Part shown: one piece after another, positions 1 through 8,193 of the stretch | Layout of the letters: each line of letters opens with the position of its first letter | How positions within the stretch are numbered: the first letter of the stretch is position 1 | Source of the DNA: Peribacillus glennii | GTDB lineage: Bacteria; Bacillota; Bacilli; Bacillales; DSM-1321 | Assembly (NCBI RefSeq): GCF_003429105.1 | Contig: NZ_QVTD01000003.1 | Span: 620,001-684,000, forward strand | Direction of reading: 5' to 3' | DNA length: 64,000 nucleotides | Notes under the pieces: model-generated | Databases searched by the model: none | What the model saw: the letters and a program-made list of their open reading frames with translations, nothing else | Told to the model about the DNA's origin: nothing | Translations under genes and position numbers: made by a program

Positions 1-67
1 TGAAATTCGAAAATTGAAAAAGTACTAGATAAGAATCATGGAGAAAAAATAGAAGGAGGTCATTATA

Positions 68-145
68 ATGAGGAGGATCATAAAAAAAGTTCCAGTCCCT
101 CTTGCTTTTCGCATGGAGGGTTGGAACCATAAGGCTAAGATATAA
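68..145 (+). CDS. Possible 25-residue peptide ORF
   Basis: A short reading frame starts at an ATG seven bases after a near-perfect Shine-Dalgarno sequence (GAAGGAGGT, 52-60) and ends at TAA. The peptide is basic (starts MRRIIKKVPVPLAF) with no recognisable family. The strong ribosome binding site is the only support. It could be a real small protein or the remnant start of a lost gene, because the next gene is on the opposite strand. Confidence 0.3.
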   Translation: MRRIIKKVPVPLAFRMEGWNHKAKI

Positions 146-166
146 TTTTAACCATTAAATGCACTT

Positions 167-3100
167 TTAATTTTTCTTTAATGGCCTTCCAACCGAAACG
201 AAGTGTTTAATGTTTCCATCATCATGGGACACAGGGGTTAAACCAATTTCCATTGAAATCCAATGTCCACCTTTATGCAGCAATCTGTATTGACCATGTC
301 CGGCATTTCCGGTAGTCAGCATATACTCCCTAAGCTTTTGAAGGCCTGGTAAATCAACTGGATGAACATAATCTTCGATACTTTTGCCAGTGAGTTCCTC
401 CATAGTGTATCCCAGCACTTTTTCATGCGAAGGGGAAATGTACTGCAATTTTAAATCTTTATCGACTATGCGGACTAAGTCTGTGACATTTTCTGAGATT
501 AGCCGATAATGATATTCCGTTTGTCTAAGGGCTTCTTCCACTTTCCGCCGTTCCGTTATGTCAACACATGATCCGATTACCTCCACTACCTTGCCGCCGG
601 ATTTAATCTGGCTGAATACCTCAAGGTAATGAATGCCATTGATTTCTCCTTCATACGTAACGCGCTCGTCCCCATTCCAGGCCCGCTCATAAAATGCAGT
701 CTTTTCTTTTGCAACTTCATATGGGAGAAACTCAGAAAGCTCCTTGCCTATGACTTCATTGGGAATGAAACCCATCCGATACAATAACTCGCCATCACAT
801 AAAGTATGAATAAACTTGTTATTTATCTTTTTATATTTTAATATCATCCCCTGTTGTAACCGTACCGTATTGTTTAAATCTTCCCGAGCTTTCCGCAGCA
901 TTTCATCGGCCCACTGTCTTTCATTCTTATCTTGTGAAATCCCGTTTTGCTCCACAATGGATTCAACTTTATCGATGGCTGCTTGAAGTTCTCCGACGGA
1001 TAAGGGTTTGCTTATTAAATATCCCTGCCCTTCATCACAAAAATACTGCTGCAGGAACACAAGCTGTTCCTTCGTTTCAATTCCTTCTGCTACAACAGTT
1101 AGATTAAGGTTATGAGCCATTGATATGATGGTTTTAACTATTGTTTCATCGTTCGGATTCTTGTATAGTTCCCGGATAAACGACTGGTCTATCTTTAGCG
1201 TGTCAACAGGGAATTGCTTCAAGTAGTTTAACGAACTGAAGCCGGTCCCGAAATCATCTATGCTTATTCGGACACCCAATTTTTTCAGGCCGTGCAACGT
1301 GGTGATCGTGTGTTCAATATCAGCCGAGACACTCTCTGTAATTTCGATTTCCAAACATTGGGGCTCGACCTGGGTTTCTGTTAGGATCCTTTCAATCGAT
1401 GTGACAAAATTGGATTGAACGAACTGTGTAGTTGATATATTAACTGAGATAACAATTGAGAGCCCTTTTTTCATCCATTCTTTAACCTGTCTGCATGCAG
1501 TGTAAAGGGCCCATTCTCCGATTGGCAGTATTAAACCCGTTTCTTCTGCGATCGGAATGAATTCCGCAGGTGATATCATCCCTATTTGAGGATGGAACCA
1601 GCGGATTAATGCTTCCGCTCCGACTATTTTCCCTGATTTCAAACTAACTTTCGGCTGGTAGTGCAGCACAAGTTCATCTCGCTCGACTGCTTTATGAAGA
1701 TCCATTTCCATTGTTAAAGGATCAATGAGAGAGTGTCGTTCTTTCGAATAGAAAAATTCAAATGTGTTCTTGCCTGCTTTTTTAGCTTGATACATGGCTG
1801 TGTCAGCATTCTGTATCAATTTCTCTACAGTCTCTCCGTGATCAGGGAACAAGCTGATACCGATACTTGTAGAACTGAAGACATCATGATTATTCAAACG
1901 AAACGGTACCGAAAGCACTTGAAGAATCCTGGCAGCAATCTTGGATGCAATACTCCTATTTGCTTCTGTCAGAATAATAATGAATTCATCGCCGCCCTGG
2001 CGAAAGACGAAATCATTTTTCCGTATAATATTTGTCAGTCGTTCAGACACCCCTTGCAAAAGTTTATCTCCAGTTCTATGGCCAAGAGTGTCATTTATTG
2101 TTTTAAACCGGTCAAGGTCCAGGAATAAGACTGCTAGACTTTGACTTTTACTTGAAGCAGCCGAAAGTTGTTCCGAGAATAGGGAATATAGCATATTCCG
2201 GTTTGGCAGCCCTGTCAAATAATCTTGGTAGGCCATGGATTGTAAATGATTTTCATAAATTTTTCTCTCACTAATATCCCTTGCCACAATAATGATATGG
2301 TCGACGTCACCATCGATACCATAAACACTGGAGAAATTAACTTCAAACCATATGTATTCCCCATTGCTGTGCCTGCACCTGAACTCAGCTTTTCCCAGTT
2401 CTTTTTGCTCGGAAATCATGTTATGAAATATTTTTTTAACAGTAGGGAAATCCTCTCGGTGCACGATACTGACAAAGTCAAACTCTCCATACTGAATTGT
2501 TTCATAGCCCAACACCCTGGCGAAGGAAGGTGATACATATCTTACTTTGCCGTTTTCATCAAGCATACCTATCAAATCTTTCATATTATCAGCAATCAAA
2601 CGGTACTTCTCTTCGCTCAACTGTAATTCTGTTTCAGCTTTTTTTCGTTCACTGACATTGCGGCTGACAATAATTAAACGAAGCCGGTTTCCGTCTTCAT
2701 CAAATACAGGTGTCTTCATGACCTCCCAAACCTGCTGCTCCCCATCAGGTCGTTCAACCGTTTTTTCAACTGTTAGAGTCGAACCTTTTCTCCAAGCCAG
2801 TTCATCGGTTTTTATATTATAGTCGAACGATTCTTGATACTTAGGTTTCATGATAGCAAGATCTATATCTGTTTTTCCTTTATAGTCTAAGTCCCTTAAC
2901 TCATATAGATCTAAAGCCATTTGGTTTGCTAAAACATAGCGGCCTTTCTCATCCTTCACAACGATGATTTCCGGAATTAAGTCTATTAAAATATGGATTT
3001 GCTGCTCACTTACCTGTAAATCACGTAGTTGTGCTTGACCAAAAGACTGTTGACTGAAGATGTCCAGAAAAAAATTGGAATTTTTCATAATTTCTTTTAT

Positions 3101-3175
3101 TTCTCCTTCCTGGTCCTTAACACTAGAAAGATAATGAACTAAAATTTCAACTCTTGCGCTTTGTAAAAGTTTCAT
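167..3175 (-). CDS. PAS-PAS-GGDEF-EAL-PAS-PAS cyclic-di-GMP signalling protein
   Basis: A 1002-residue cytoplasmic protein expected to make and/or degrade cyclic di-GMP. Two N-terminal PAS domains (about 60-180 and 188-305) each end in a PAC-like SERK motif. A GGDEF domain (about 318-475) carries an intact GGDEF near residue 394 and an RxxD inhibitory site (RKND) five residues before it. The EAL domain (about 490-735) has EALIRW near 521, the DDFGTG motif near 638 and an EGIE motif, so both active sites look intact. Two more PAS domains (about 770-880 and 888-1000) follow the EAL domain, an uncommon order. No transmembrane segment is seen. The listed ATG has a poor Shine-Dalgarno sequence; an ATG at codon 30 lies 14 bases after AAGGAG and is an alternative. 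It lies about 30 bases downstream of a c-di-GMP riboswitch and terminator, which suggests product feedback. Whether synthesis or breakdown dominates cannot be read from sequence. Confidence 0.93.
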   Translation of the reverse strand: MKLLQSARVEILVHYLSSVKDQEGEIKEIMKNSNFFLDIFSQQSFGQAQLRDLQVSEQQIHILIDLIPEIIVVKDEKGRYVLANQMALDLYELRDLDYKGKTDIDLAIMKPKYQESFDYNIKTDELAWRKGSTLTVEKTVERPDGEQQVWEVMKTPVFDEDGNRLRLIIVSRNVSERKKAETELQLSEEKYRLIADNMKDLIGMLDENGKVRYVSPSFARVLGYETIQYGEFDFVSIVHREDFPTVKKIFHNMISEQKELGKAEFRCRHSNGEYIWFEVNFSSVYGIDGDVDHIIIVARDISERKIYENHLQSMAYQDYLTGLPNRNMLYSLFSEQLSAASSKSQSLAVLFLDLDRFKTINDTLGHRTGDKLLQGVSERLTNIIRKNDFVFRQGGDEFIIILTEANRSIASKIAARILQVLSVPFRLNNHDVFSSTSIGISLFPDHGETVEKLIQNADTAMYQAKKAGKNTFEFFYSKERHSLIDPLTMEMDLHKAVERDELVLHYQPKVSLKSGKIVGAEALIRWFHPQIGMISPAEFIPIAEETGLILPIGEWALYTACRQVKEWMKKGLSIVISVNISTTQFVQSNFVTSIERILTETQVEPQCLEIEITESVSADIEHTITTLHGLKKLGVRISIDDFGTGFSSLNYLKQFPVDTLKIDQSFIRELYKNPNDETIVKTIISMAHNLNLTVVAEGIETKEQLVFLQQYFCDEGQGYLISKPLSVGELQAAIDKVESIVEQNGISQDKNERQWADEMLRKAREDLNNTVRLQQGMILKYKKINNKFIHTLCDGELLYRMGFIPNEVIGKELSEFLPYEVAKEKTAFYERAWNGDERVTYEGEINGIHYLEVFSQIKSGGKVVEVIGSCVDITERRKVEEALRQTEYHYRLISENVTDLVRIVDKDLKLQYISPSHEKVLGYTMEELTGKSIEDYVHPVDLPGLQKLREYMLTTGNAGHGQYRLLHKGGHWISMEIGLTPVSHDDGNIKHFVSVGRPLKKN

Positions 3176-3202
3176 TCATAACATGTCAATGGTAATGAAA
3201 AT

Positions 3203-3237
3203 AAAAAACACACAGCCCTAAAAAAGGAGCTGTGTGT
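3203..3237 (-). terminator. Rho-independent terminator of the c-di-GMP riboswitch
   Basis: Read on the minus strand, a 9-bp perfect stem (ACACACAGC / GCTGTGTGT) is followed by a run of six T. It sits between the riboswitch aptamer and the GGDEF-EAL start, as the expression platform. A segment just after the aptamer (AAAAAGGGCT) could pair with the loop-side AGCTCCTTTTT and compete with this stem. That pairing is inferred. Confidence 0.85.
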
Positions 3238-3245
3238 ATGAATTC

Positions 3246-3345
3246 CGAAGCCCTTTTTCGGTAACTCAGCCACCATAGCCATAGCCTTAGGTCTGAAGCT
3301 TTGCGTCCTTACCTTTCGATAAGTTTGCCTTTATCGGTTTAAGAT
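3246..3345 (-). promoter_or_regulatory. Cyclic-di-GMP-I (GEMM) riboswitch
   Basis: The minus strand shows the GEMM-I signature in order: GGCAAAC, a stem closed by a GAAA tetraloop (CTTATC-GAAA-GGTAAG), the invariant GACGCAAAGC, GACCTAA, and GTTACCG. These match the Vibrio Vc2 aptamer core position by position. It is followed by an intrinsic terminator and then a gene for c-di-GMP turnover. Whether ligand turns expression on or off cannot be decided by inspection. Confidence 0.95.
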
Positions 3346-3487
3346 GGGTTTACTATAACCTATACTTATGACTATTTAACCAAAATGTGGGTCTAAAGTC
3401 TATATAATCCTTTATTATTTCAGAATACATCATTAAAGAACTTGATACGGGGACACTCCTGCATTTTTCTTAAATTCCTGAATTTTG

Positions 3488-3600
3488 CATCGATTTAGCC
3501 GATCGGGATGTTAGCGCTTTTCTCCTACATGCTTTATTGTTACCCAATACTTTCCTCTCATAATCCTTCTTGTGTCGCTGAAAAAATTTATATCTCCCAT
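3488..3600 (-). pseudogene. Decayed copy of the small gene found at 14806-14910
   Basis: On the minus strand this stretch keeps blocks resembling the intact small gene at 14806-14910: a GATTATGAGAG core (Asp-Tyr-Glu-Arg-Lys-Val when read in frame), an AGCGA block before it, and ATCGGCTAAA at the end. The ATG at 3600 is out of frame with the conserved block. Similarity is patchy, so this is a tentative remnant. The remaining bases 3346-3487 and 3601-3772 show no gene. Confidence 0.35.
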
Positions 3601-3772
3601 GTATTAAAAAGTAGATGGCCCTGCTGATATATAAGCGGACACATTTAATTTAAATCGATAAATCAAGTGAAATGGTCAATATATTTTGAATTTTCTATCA
3701 ATAATGGGTAAATTTGGTTATAATATAGAAATAAGCGGTGTTGTTTTTACCTATTACATAGGGGGATTTAAA

Positions 3773-4996
3773 ATGGTACCAGAACAAAAGCCCAGTTATC
3801 TTTATATTTTGACCGGCATGCTAGTTTCACTTGTTGCTATTTCATTTGCAAGGCTGGCTTACGGTGTTGTTCTCCCATTCATGAAGGAGGGACTTTCCAT
3901 CTCCTACAAAATGGCCGGGCTGCTTGGTACGATTACTTCTTTGGGCTATCTGGTCACAGTCATGTTTGCCGGCGTCGTATCCACCAAATGGGGAGAGAAA
4001 AGGGCCATACTTTGCGGATTATCCCTGATTACGATTGGCTTCCTGAACCTTTCCTATACAGCTTCCTATATATACAGTTCGATATTTATGTTCCTATTGG
4101 GAATTGGAACGGCTTTTACCTTTACACCCCTCATTTCTGTACTGATCCAATGGTTCCCTGCCCAGCGCGGGCTTGTGATCGGTTTTGTCAATAGCGGGGC
4201 AGGTATTGGAGTATTTATTACGGGTGCACTCGTGCCATTTCTTCATAGTCTTTATCCTGAAACGGACTGGCGGATCACCTGGAGGATCTTTTGCATCCTT
4301 AGTGTCCTGGTTTGCCTAATGGTGTTATTGATTATCAAAAACCCTCCAATGAAGAAAACTGCAGCGACAGAGCCCCCAGTACTACCAAGACAGATTTATA
4401 CGGATCGGAATGTGATAAGAGTTGCGTTGATCTACGGTGTTGTGGGACTGACCTATATTACCCAGTCCATTTTCATGATGAGTTTTATGCTCGATGAGGG
4501 GCTGAAGGCGCAGCATGCAGGAAAGCTTATAGCGATTGGCGGCATCCTCTCGATTTTGAGCTCGCCGATCTGGGGAGGAATTTCGGATCGACTGGGCAGG
4601 AAAAGTGCCTTGCTTCTGGCTATGGCTTTTAATCTTTTATCCACGATTGCCCCTATCCTAATGCCGAATTCCTTTGGATTTACCGTAAACCTGCTCATCC
4701 AGGGAATCGTGAATACAGGCGTATTTACCATGGTTCAAACTTTAAGCACGGAACAGGTCCATCCCCGTTATGCGACCTTATCCTTTAGTTACGCCACGTT
4801 TTACTTTGCCGTGGGCCAGTTCATTGGTCCTACACTGGCAGGTTTAGCCATTGATTATGTAGGCTTTACAAGCATCTTTTCCCTTTCGGCTGTATGGATG
4901 GCCGCAGCCCTGTATTTAGTCACCAAGGTTCCTACAAAAACTGAACTTCAAACTTCCATGTCCATTGAACCTGAAAAAGGTAACGTGAATATTTAA
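3773..4996 (+). CDS. MFS transporter, YbfB/YjiJ-like
   Basis: A 407-residue integral membrane carrier of the major facilitator superfamily with about 12 hydrophobic segments. The loop motif DRLGRKSALL (about residue 270) is the MFS motif A repeated in the second half. The N-terminal part (SFARLAYGVVLPFM, then LGYLV) resembles YbfB/YjiJ-type carriers. The ATG at 3773 is chosen because GGGGGATT lies just upstream; a longer frame from 3686 lacks such a site. It is monocistronic, facing the cyclase/FAH operon tail to tail. Substrate is unknown; a small organic acid is plausible only by analogy. Confidence 0.85.
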   Translation: MVPEQKPSYLYILTGMLVSLVAISFARLAYGVVLPFMKEGLSISYKMAGLLGTITSLGYLVTVMFAGVVSTKWGEKRAILCGLSLITIGFLNLSYTASYIYSSIFMFLLGIGTAFTFTPLISVLIQWFPAQRGLVIGFVNSGAGIGVFITGALVPFLHSLYPETDWRITWRIFCILSVLVCLMVLLIIKNPPMKKTAATEPPVLPRQIYTDRNVIRVALIYGVVGLTYITQSIFMMSFMLDEGLKAQHAGKLIAIGGILSILSSPIWGGISDRLGRKSALLLAMAFNLLSTIAPILMPNSFGFTVNLLIQGIVNTGVFTMVQTLSTEQVHPRYATLSFSYATFYFAVGQFIGPTLAGLAIDYVGFTSIFSLSAVWMAAALYLVTKVPTKTELQTSMSIEPEKGNVNI

Positions 4997-5294
4997 TAAC
5001 ATTGATACCCGGTTTATTATAAATCGGTTCTCCTTGAAATGGCAGGGTTGATAACTTTTTAATTCTCAGCCTGTTTCACCCCCATTTTTTTTTAAGAGTA
5101 TTGAACGATTCAGCTTTAATCTTTAATTTTATATAAAAGCCAGATAGTACCCAATATTTATCCCGCCTCTGCCACAGATGAAATTCGGAGATTGGTGGAA
5201 GACTGAAGGGGAGATTTTTCCTTATTAAAGTTTTTTATACCCATAATGTACCCAATCTCCTTTTACCATTAAATTATGCAGTAAACCGTTATAA
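4997..5294. other. Intergenic stretch, nothing recognised
   Basis: AT-rich sequence after the MFS gene. No reading frame with a ribosome binding site and no convincing plus-strand terminator were seen. Confidence 0.5.
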
Positions 5295-5337
5295 TAAAAA
5301 AGAGCGAAAACCCTTAGTTCTTCAAGGATTTTCACTC
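5295..5337 (-). terminator. Rho-independent terminator
   Basis: An imperfect 14-bp stem (GAGTGAAAATCCTT / AAGGGTTTTCGCTC on the minus strand) is followed by a T-rich run. It lies about 450 bases beyond the cyclase stop, so the original transcription unit probably extended through the decayed segment 5338-5786. Confidence 0.7.
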
Positions 5338-5786
5338 ATTGAATGATTCTGACTTGGATCATGCCTTTTCATGATATCGGTCGGATTATGATGCCCATGC
5401 AGCAATGATCATATCAGGTTTCAGATTTACCATGGAATTAACCCCTTTTTGATTACGGCTGCTTGTGATAGATATCAAAGGTCAAACACTCATCGTTTAT
5501 CTTGCCGCGATCCCGTCAAGATTGTAACCGCTTGTAACGTTCAGCCACTCGACAAGAACTGCTCATTGAATGCCTGAAGAGATAGTCCTTAGAAGCAGCA
5601 TGCTTGTTTTATAAGAAGGGACGCTGGATAGGGATTCTTCTGTCTCAAGAGATTGCTACGTACTGAATCGAGATGCTGTCCCTAAAAGGAATAATTTAGA
5701 ATTTTACCATTCACCTCAATATATAACCGGTAGGGGAATGTATCTTCCAATGATTCGCTTAACATAATGGCAGTTTACTCATTGCT
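5338..5786 (-). pseudogene. Probable decayed third gene of the cyclase operon
   Basis: Between the cyclase stop and the terminator the minus strand has an ATG-led frame (begins MLSESLEDTFPYRLYIEVNG) that stops after about 27 codons. Further short open stretches in shifting frames follow (for example MVNLKPDMIIAAWAS). Position and terminator suggest a former co-transcribed gene. I do not recognise the family. Confidence 0.35.
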
Positions 5787-6527
5787 TCACTCCACAAAAC
5801 CCAAAGCACGCACCTGTCCGCCTGTACCACCCAGATATGGAATTGGTGCACCCGAGAAAAGGAATCGCGATTTCGGAATGCGGTCAATATTGACAAGATT
5901 TTCAATGATGGCAATGAAATCATCATTTGCTAAACCCAGTGAACGCGGTCTTAAGAAGTTCATATGGACTGGCAGGTTAAGGGCCCCCGCTGTGTCAACA
6001 TTGCAGTTATCAATCCCGACCGTCTTTACCTTTTTTTCTCTTAGCCATTCTCCAGCTTCAATAGATAAACCCATATGGTCAAAAGCGTATTTCACCGGAT
6101 CTTTTATAGTCGACCATCCGGTATGTATTAACACAATGTCACCAGGCCTAATGGTTGTGCCTGACTTCTCTTCCGCATCTTTTAAATCCTTTGCGGTAAC
6201 TTCCGCTTTGGGTCCGTACCTGAATGAAACATCGAGCCAAACCGCATCCCCGAAGCCACACTCAACCGGCATTTTATCAATGGAATAATCAGAACTAGGA
6301 TCACCATGAAAGCAAGCATCCATATGAGTTCCTGTGTGTCCGCAAATGATGATATTTTCATTTTCGAACGATACGAGGTCTGATTCATCATAATGGTTTC
6401 GTCTGTTAAAGTTGCGCCATGCATCATGGCTTCTTGTCCCGGACATAAAGTGTGGCGTGTTCCCATGTGCGGGATGCTGAGGCATTCCTTCATAAATCGG
6501 CATTGTCAAATCTATTAATTTGGCCAT
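5787..6527 (-). CDS. Cyclase / kynurenine-formamidase-like hydrolase (PF04199)
   Basis: A 246-residue metal-dependent hydrolase of the bacterial cyclase family, which includes kynurenine formamidase. The metal-binding motif HTGTHMDACFH is present near residue 65-75. The N-terminus (LIDLTMPIYEGMP) and the segment GDIVLIHTGW are typical of the family. The start follows GGGAGGGGTGG. It lies downstream of a fumarylacetoacetate-hydrolase-family gene, a pairing usual in aromatic or cyclic compound catabolism. Substrate is not deducible. Confidence 0.88.
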   Translation of the reverse strand: MAKLIDLTMPIYEGMPQHPAHGNTPHFMSGTRSHDAWRNFNRRNHYDESDLVSFENENIIICGHTGTHMDACFHGDPSSDYSIDKMPVECGFGDAVWLDVSFRYGPKAEVTAKDLKDAEEKSGTTIRPGDIVLIHTGWSTIKDPVKYAFDHMGLSIEAGEWLREKKVKTVGIDNCNVDTAGALNLPVHMNFLRPRSLGLANDDFIAIIENLVNIDRIPKSRFLFSGAPIPYLGGTGGQVRALGFVE

Positions 6528-6599
6528 TTAGCCACCCCTCCCAGCTATTAAAATAATTTCATCCTCTCCTTTTCCATCAATGCCATACCATTTCAAGGA

Positions 6600-6679
6600 T
6601 TTATCAGTGAACTTTAAAATATATCAGCGAAGTCCAGGATATATCCGCGGACCTTAAACTCAATCGCGGGAAGCAGGAA
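6600..6679. repeat. Four degenerate 20-bp tandem units
   Basis: Four successive 20-base units can be laid under one another: tttatcagtgaactttaaaa, tatatcagcgaagtccagga, tatatccgcggaccttaaac, tcaatcgcgggaagcaggaa. They share a pattern TATC.G.G.A in phase. They lie in the 259-base gap between the FAH-family gene and the cyclase. Function is unknown. Confidence 0.5.
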
Positions 6680-6786
6680 CACTGCTGCAGAACTTCTTTC
6701 ACCCCGAATGTCCCTTATGTGATTTCGTTTATCACACCCGTTCTCGTTGCTCCTTAGAGTTTCCTCGTAAACTGTGTGTTCTTGAA

Positions 6787-7548
6787 TTACTCTGCCGAAA
6801 CTGAATTTCTCAACGTTCCGATTCCTTGTATTTCCATTACAATTTCATCACCAGGTTGAAGCGGGCCAACGCCGGATGGAGTTCCAGTGATGATGATATC
6901 CCCAGGGTTCAATGTCATCACATCAGTAACCGTTTCAATGATGCTTCTCACATCATGAATTAAGTCATTGGTATTGGAATGCTGCCTGACTTCTCCATTT
7001 ACAGTCGTTTTCAGCTGGACATTGTCCGGATCGAGCTCTGTTTCAATGACAGGGCCCAGCGGCTTAAATGTGGCATAGGACTTAGCCCTGGTATATTGGC
7101 CATCTTTTTGCTGGAGGTCCCTGTCAGAAATATCATTGCTTATGGTATATCCAAAAACATACGACAGGGCATCCCCTTTCTTGACTTTATGGGCTTGTTT
7201 TCCTATGACAATCGTTAATTCCACCTCATAGTCAATGCGATGTTCAAGGGTTGGCAGGGTTATCTTATCCCCATCTCCAATAATAGAAGTCGGTGACACC
7301 ATAAACATCATCGGCTCTTCCGGTAACGGTTTCCCAGTTTCCTCAGCATGAAGGGCATAATTCAGTCCTATACCGACAACTTGACCGGGCATAACGGGTG
7401 GGAGCGTCCTTACATCTCCAAGAGAAAAAGTCTCATCCAGCGGCTGTGCTTCTCCAGACATAAAATCGCCATTTAATCTTGTAATTGTTTCTCCTTCTAT
7501 AATCCCGTACATCACTTCATCATTTTTTGAAAAACGTATGTATTTCAT
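6787..7548 (-). CDS. Fumarylacetoacetate hydrolase family protein
   Basis: A 253-residue FAH-fold enzyme, acting by C-C bond hydrolysis, decarboxylation or hydration of a 2-oxo acid. It has GIGLNYALHAEE and the acidic metal site in IDYEVELTIVIGKQ. The family motifs SNDISDRDLQQ and the C-terminal TGTPSGVGPLQPGD are also present. The ATG at 7548 follows AAAGGGGAT. The frame runs open upstream to 7716, but that part looks non-family and lacks a ribosome site. The first gene of an operon with the cyclase. A palindrome and cre-like site lie about 250 bases upstream. Confidence 0.9.
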   Translation of the reverse strand: MKYIRFSKNDEVMYGIIEGETITRLNGDFMSGEAQPLDETFSLGDVRTLPPVMPGQVVGIGLNYALHAEETGKPLPEEPMMFMVSPTSIIGDGDKITLPTLEHRIDYEVELTIVIGKQAHKVKKGDALSYVFGYTISNDISDRDLQQKDGQYTRAKSYATFKPLGPVIETELDPDNVQLKTTVNGEVRQHSNTNDLIHDVRSIIETVTDVMTLNPGDIIITGTPSGVGPLQPGDEIVMEIQGIGTLRNSVSAE

Positions 7549-7790
7549 TGGCAAAATCCCCTTTATATATTTTTTTAGCTGTTTTGAATTCAGGACGTTC
7601 CGTATGTTGTAAAATTTCCACTGGCGAACCACCACACCCATAGGTTCCCTTAGCGGAGTAACTGCATTCAAACCGCTCTTGCAGCCTGCTAGCCCTGGTT
7701 TTATCACCAATCCCATACTGACCGACCAGTATCTTTCAAGTTGGTATATTCTTTCTTCTTTTATTGATGCAGTAAAACACCACCCCTTTT

Positions 7791-7804
7791 AGAAAGCGTT
7801 TTTA
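7791..7804. promoter_or_regulatory. Possible CcpA (cre) site
   Basis: AGAAAGCGTTTTTA matches 8 of the 10 fixed positions of the B. subtilis cre consensus (TGWNANCGNTNWCA). It directly abuts a perfect palindrome and lies upstream of the FAH/cyclase operon. Confidence 0.4.
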
Positions 7805-7820
7805 TATATCATATGATATA
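7805..7820. promoter_or_regulatory. 16-bp perfect palindrome, likely operator
   Basis: TATATCATATGATATA is its own reverse complement over 16 bases. Position upstream of the FAH/cyclase operon and the ATAT-rich form suit a GntR/FadR-family operator, but no regulator gene is adjacent. Confidence 0.5.
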
Positions 7821-8151
7821 GGTTCGTCTATTTTTATGTCAATTCAGAATTTTGTGTGTTTTTGTGAAGGTAACGACCATACTGATCGTGTCCATTACTC
7901 TACCACAATGAACGTCCCTTATAAGTATAAAGAAAGTATCAAAGTTGGAAACAGGGCGTATTAACTTCGATTTGGTTTCTACCTTTTTTTATTGGACATG
8001 TGCTAAATCCTGTGCGTTTAGAACGGTGCACAGTTACTAATATATTAGTGTTGAAAAAAGGTCATCTCAAAAATGGGATCGTTCAATTGCCACTTCGGCC
8101 TACCCTAAAAACCGTCAAAAGTAATCCTTTGACGGTATACTGGTCACCAAT

Positions 8152-8186
8152 TAAATTTAAAAGCGTACAGATCAAGTTCTGTACGC
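8152..8186 (-). terminator. Terminator of the MFS exporter gene
   Basis: An 8-bp perfect stem (GCGTACAG / CTGTACGC) is followed on the minus strand by a T-rich tail, eight bases after the MFS stop codon. Confidence 0.8.
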
Positions 8187-8193
8187 TCGTTAC

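Larger units (their letters stand above)
7549..8151. other. Long intergenic region, mainly regulatory
   Basis: About 600 bases without a convincing gene. The part next to the FAH gene continues open to 7716 on the minus strand without a good start. The middle carries the palindrome and cre-like site listed separately. Bases 7860-8150 show nothing recognisable. Confidence 0.5.

Noticed and set aside
1733..2822. Several plus-strand frames of 67-131 codons inside the GGDEF-EAL gene
   Set aside because: They are antisense shadows of a clearly coding minus-strand gene and have no ribosome sites.
7548..7716. N-terminal extension of the FAH-family protein by 56 residues
   Set aside because: It has no ribosome site and no family similarity, whereas ATG 7548 has AAAGGGG.
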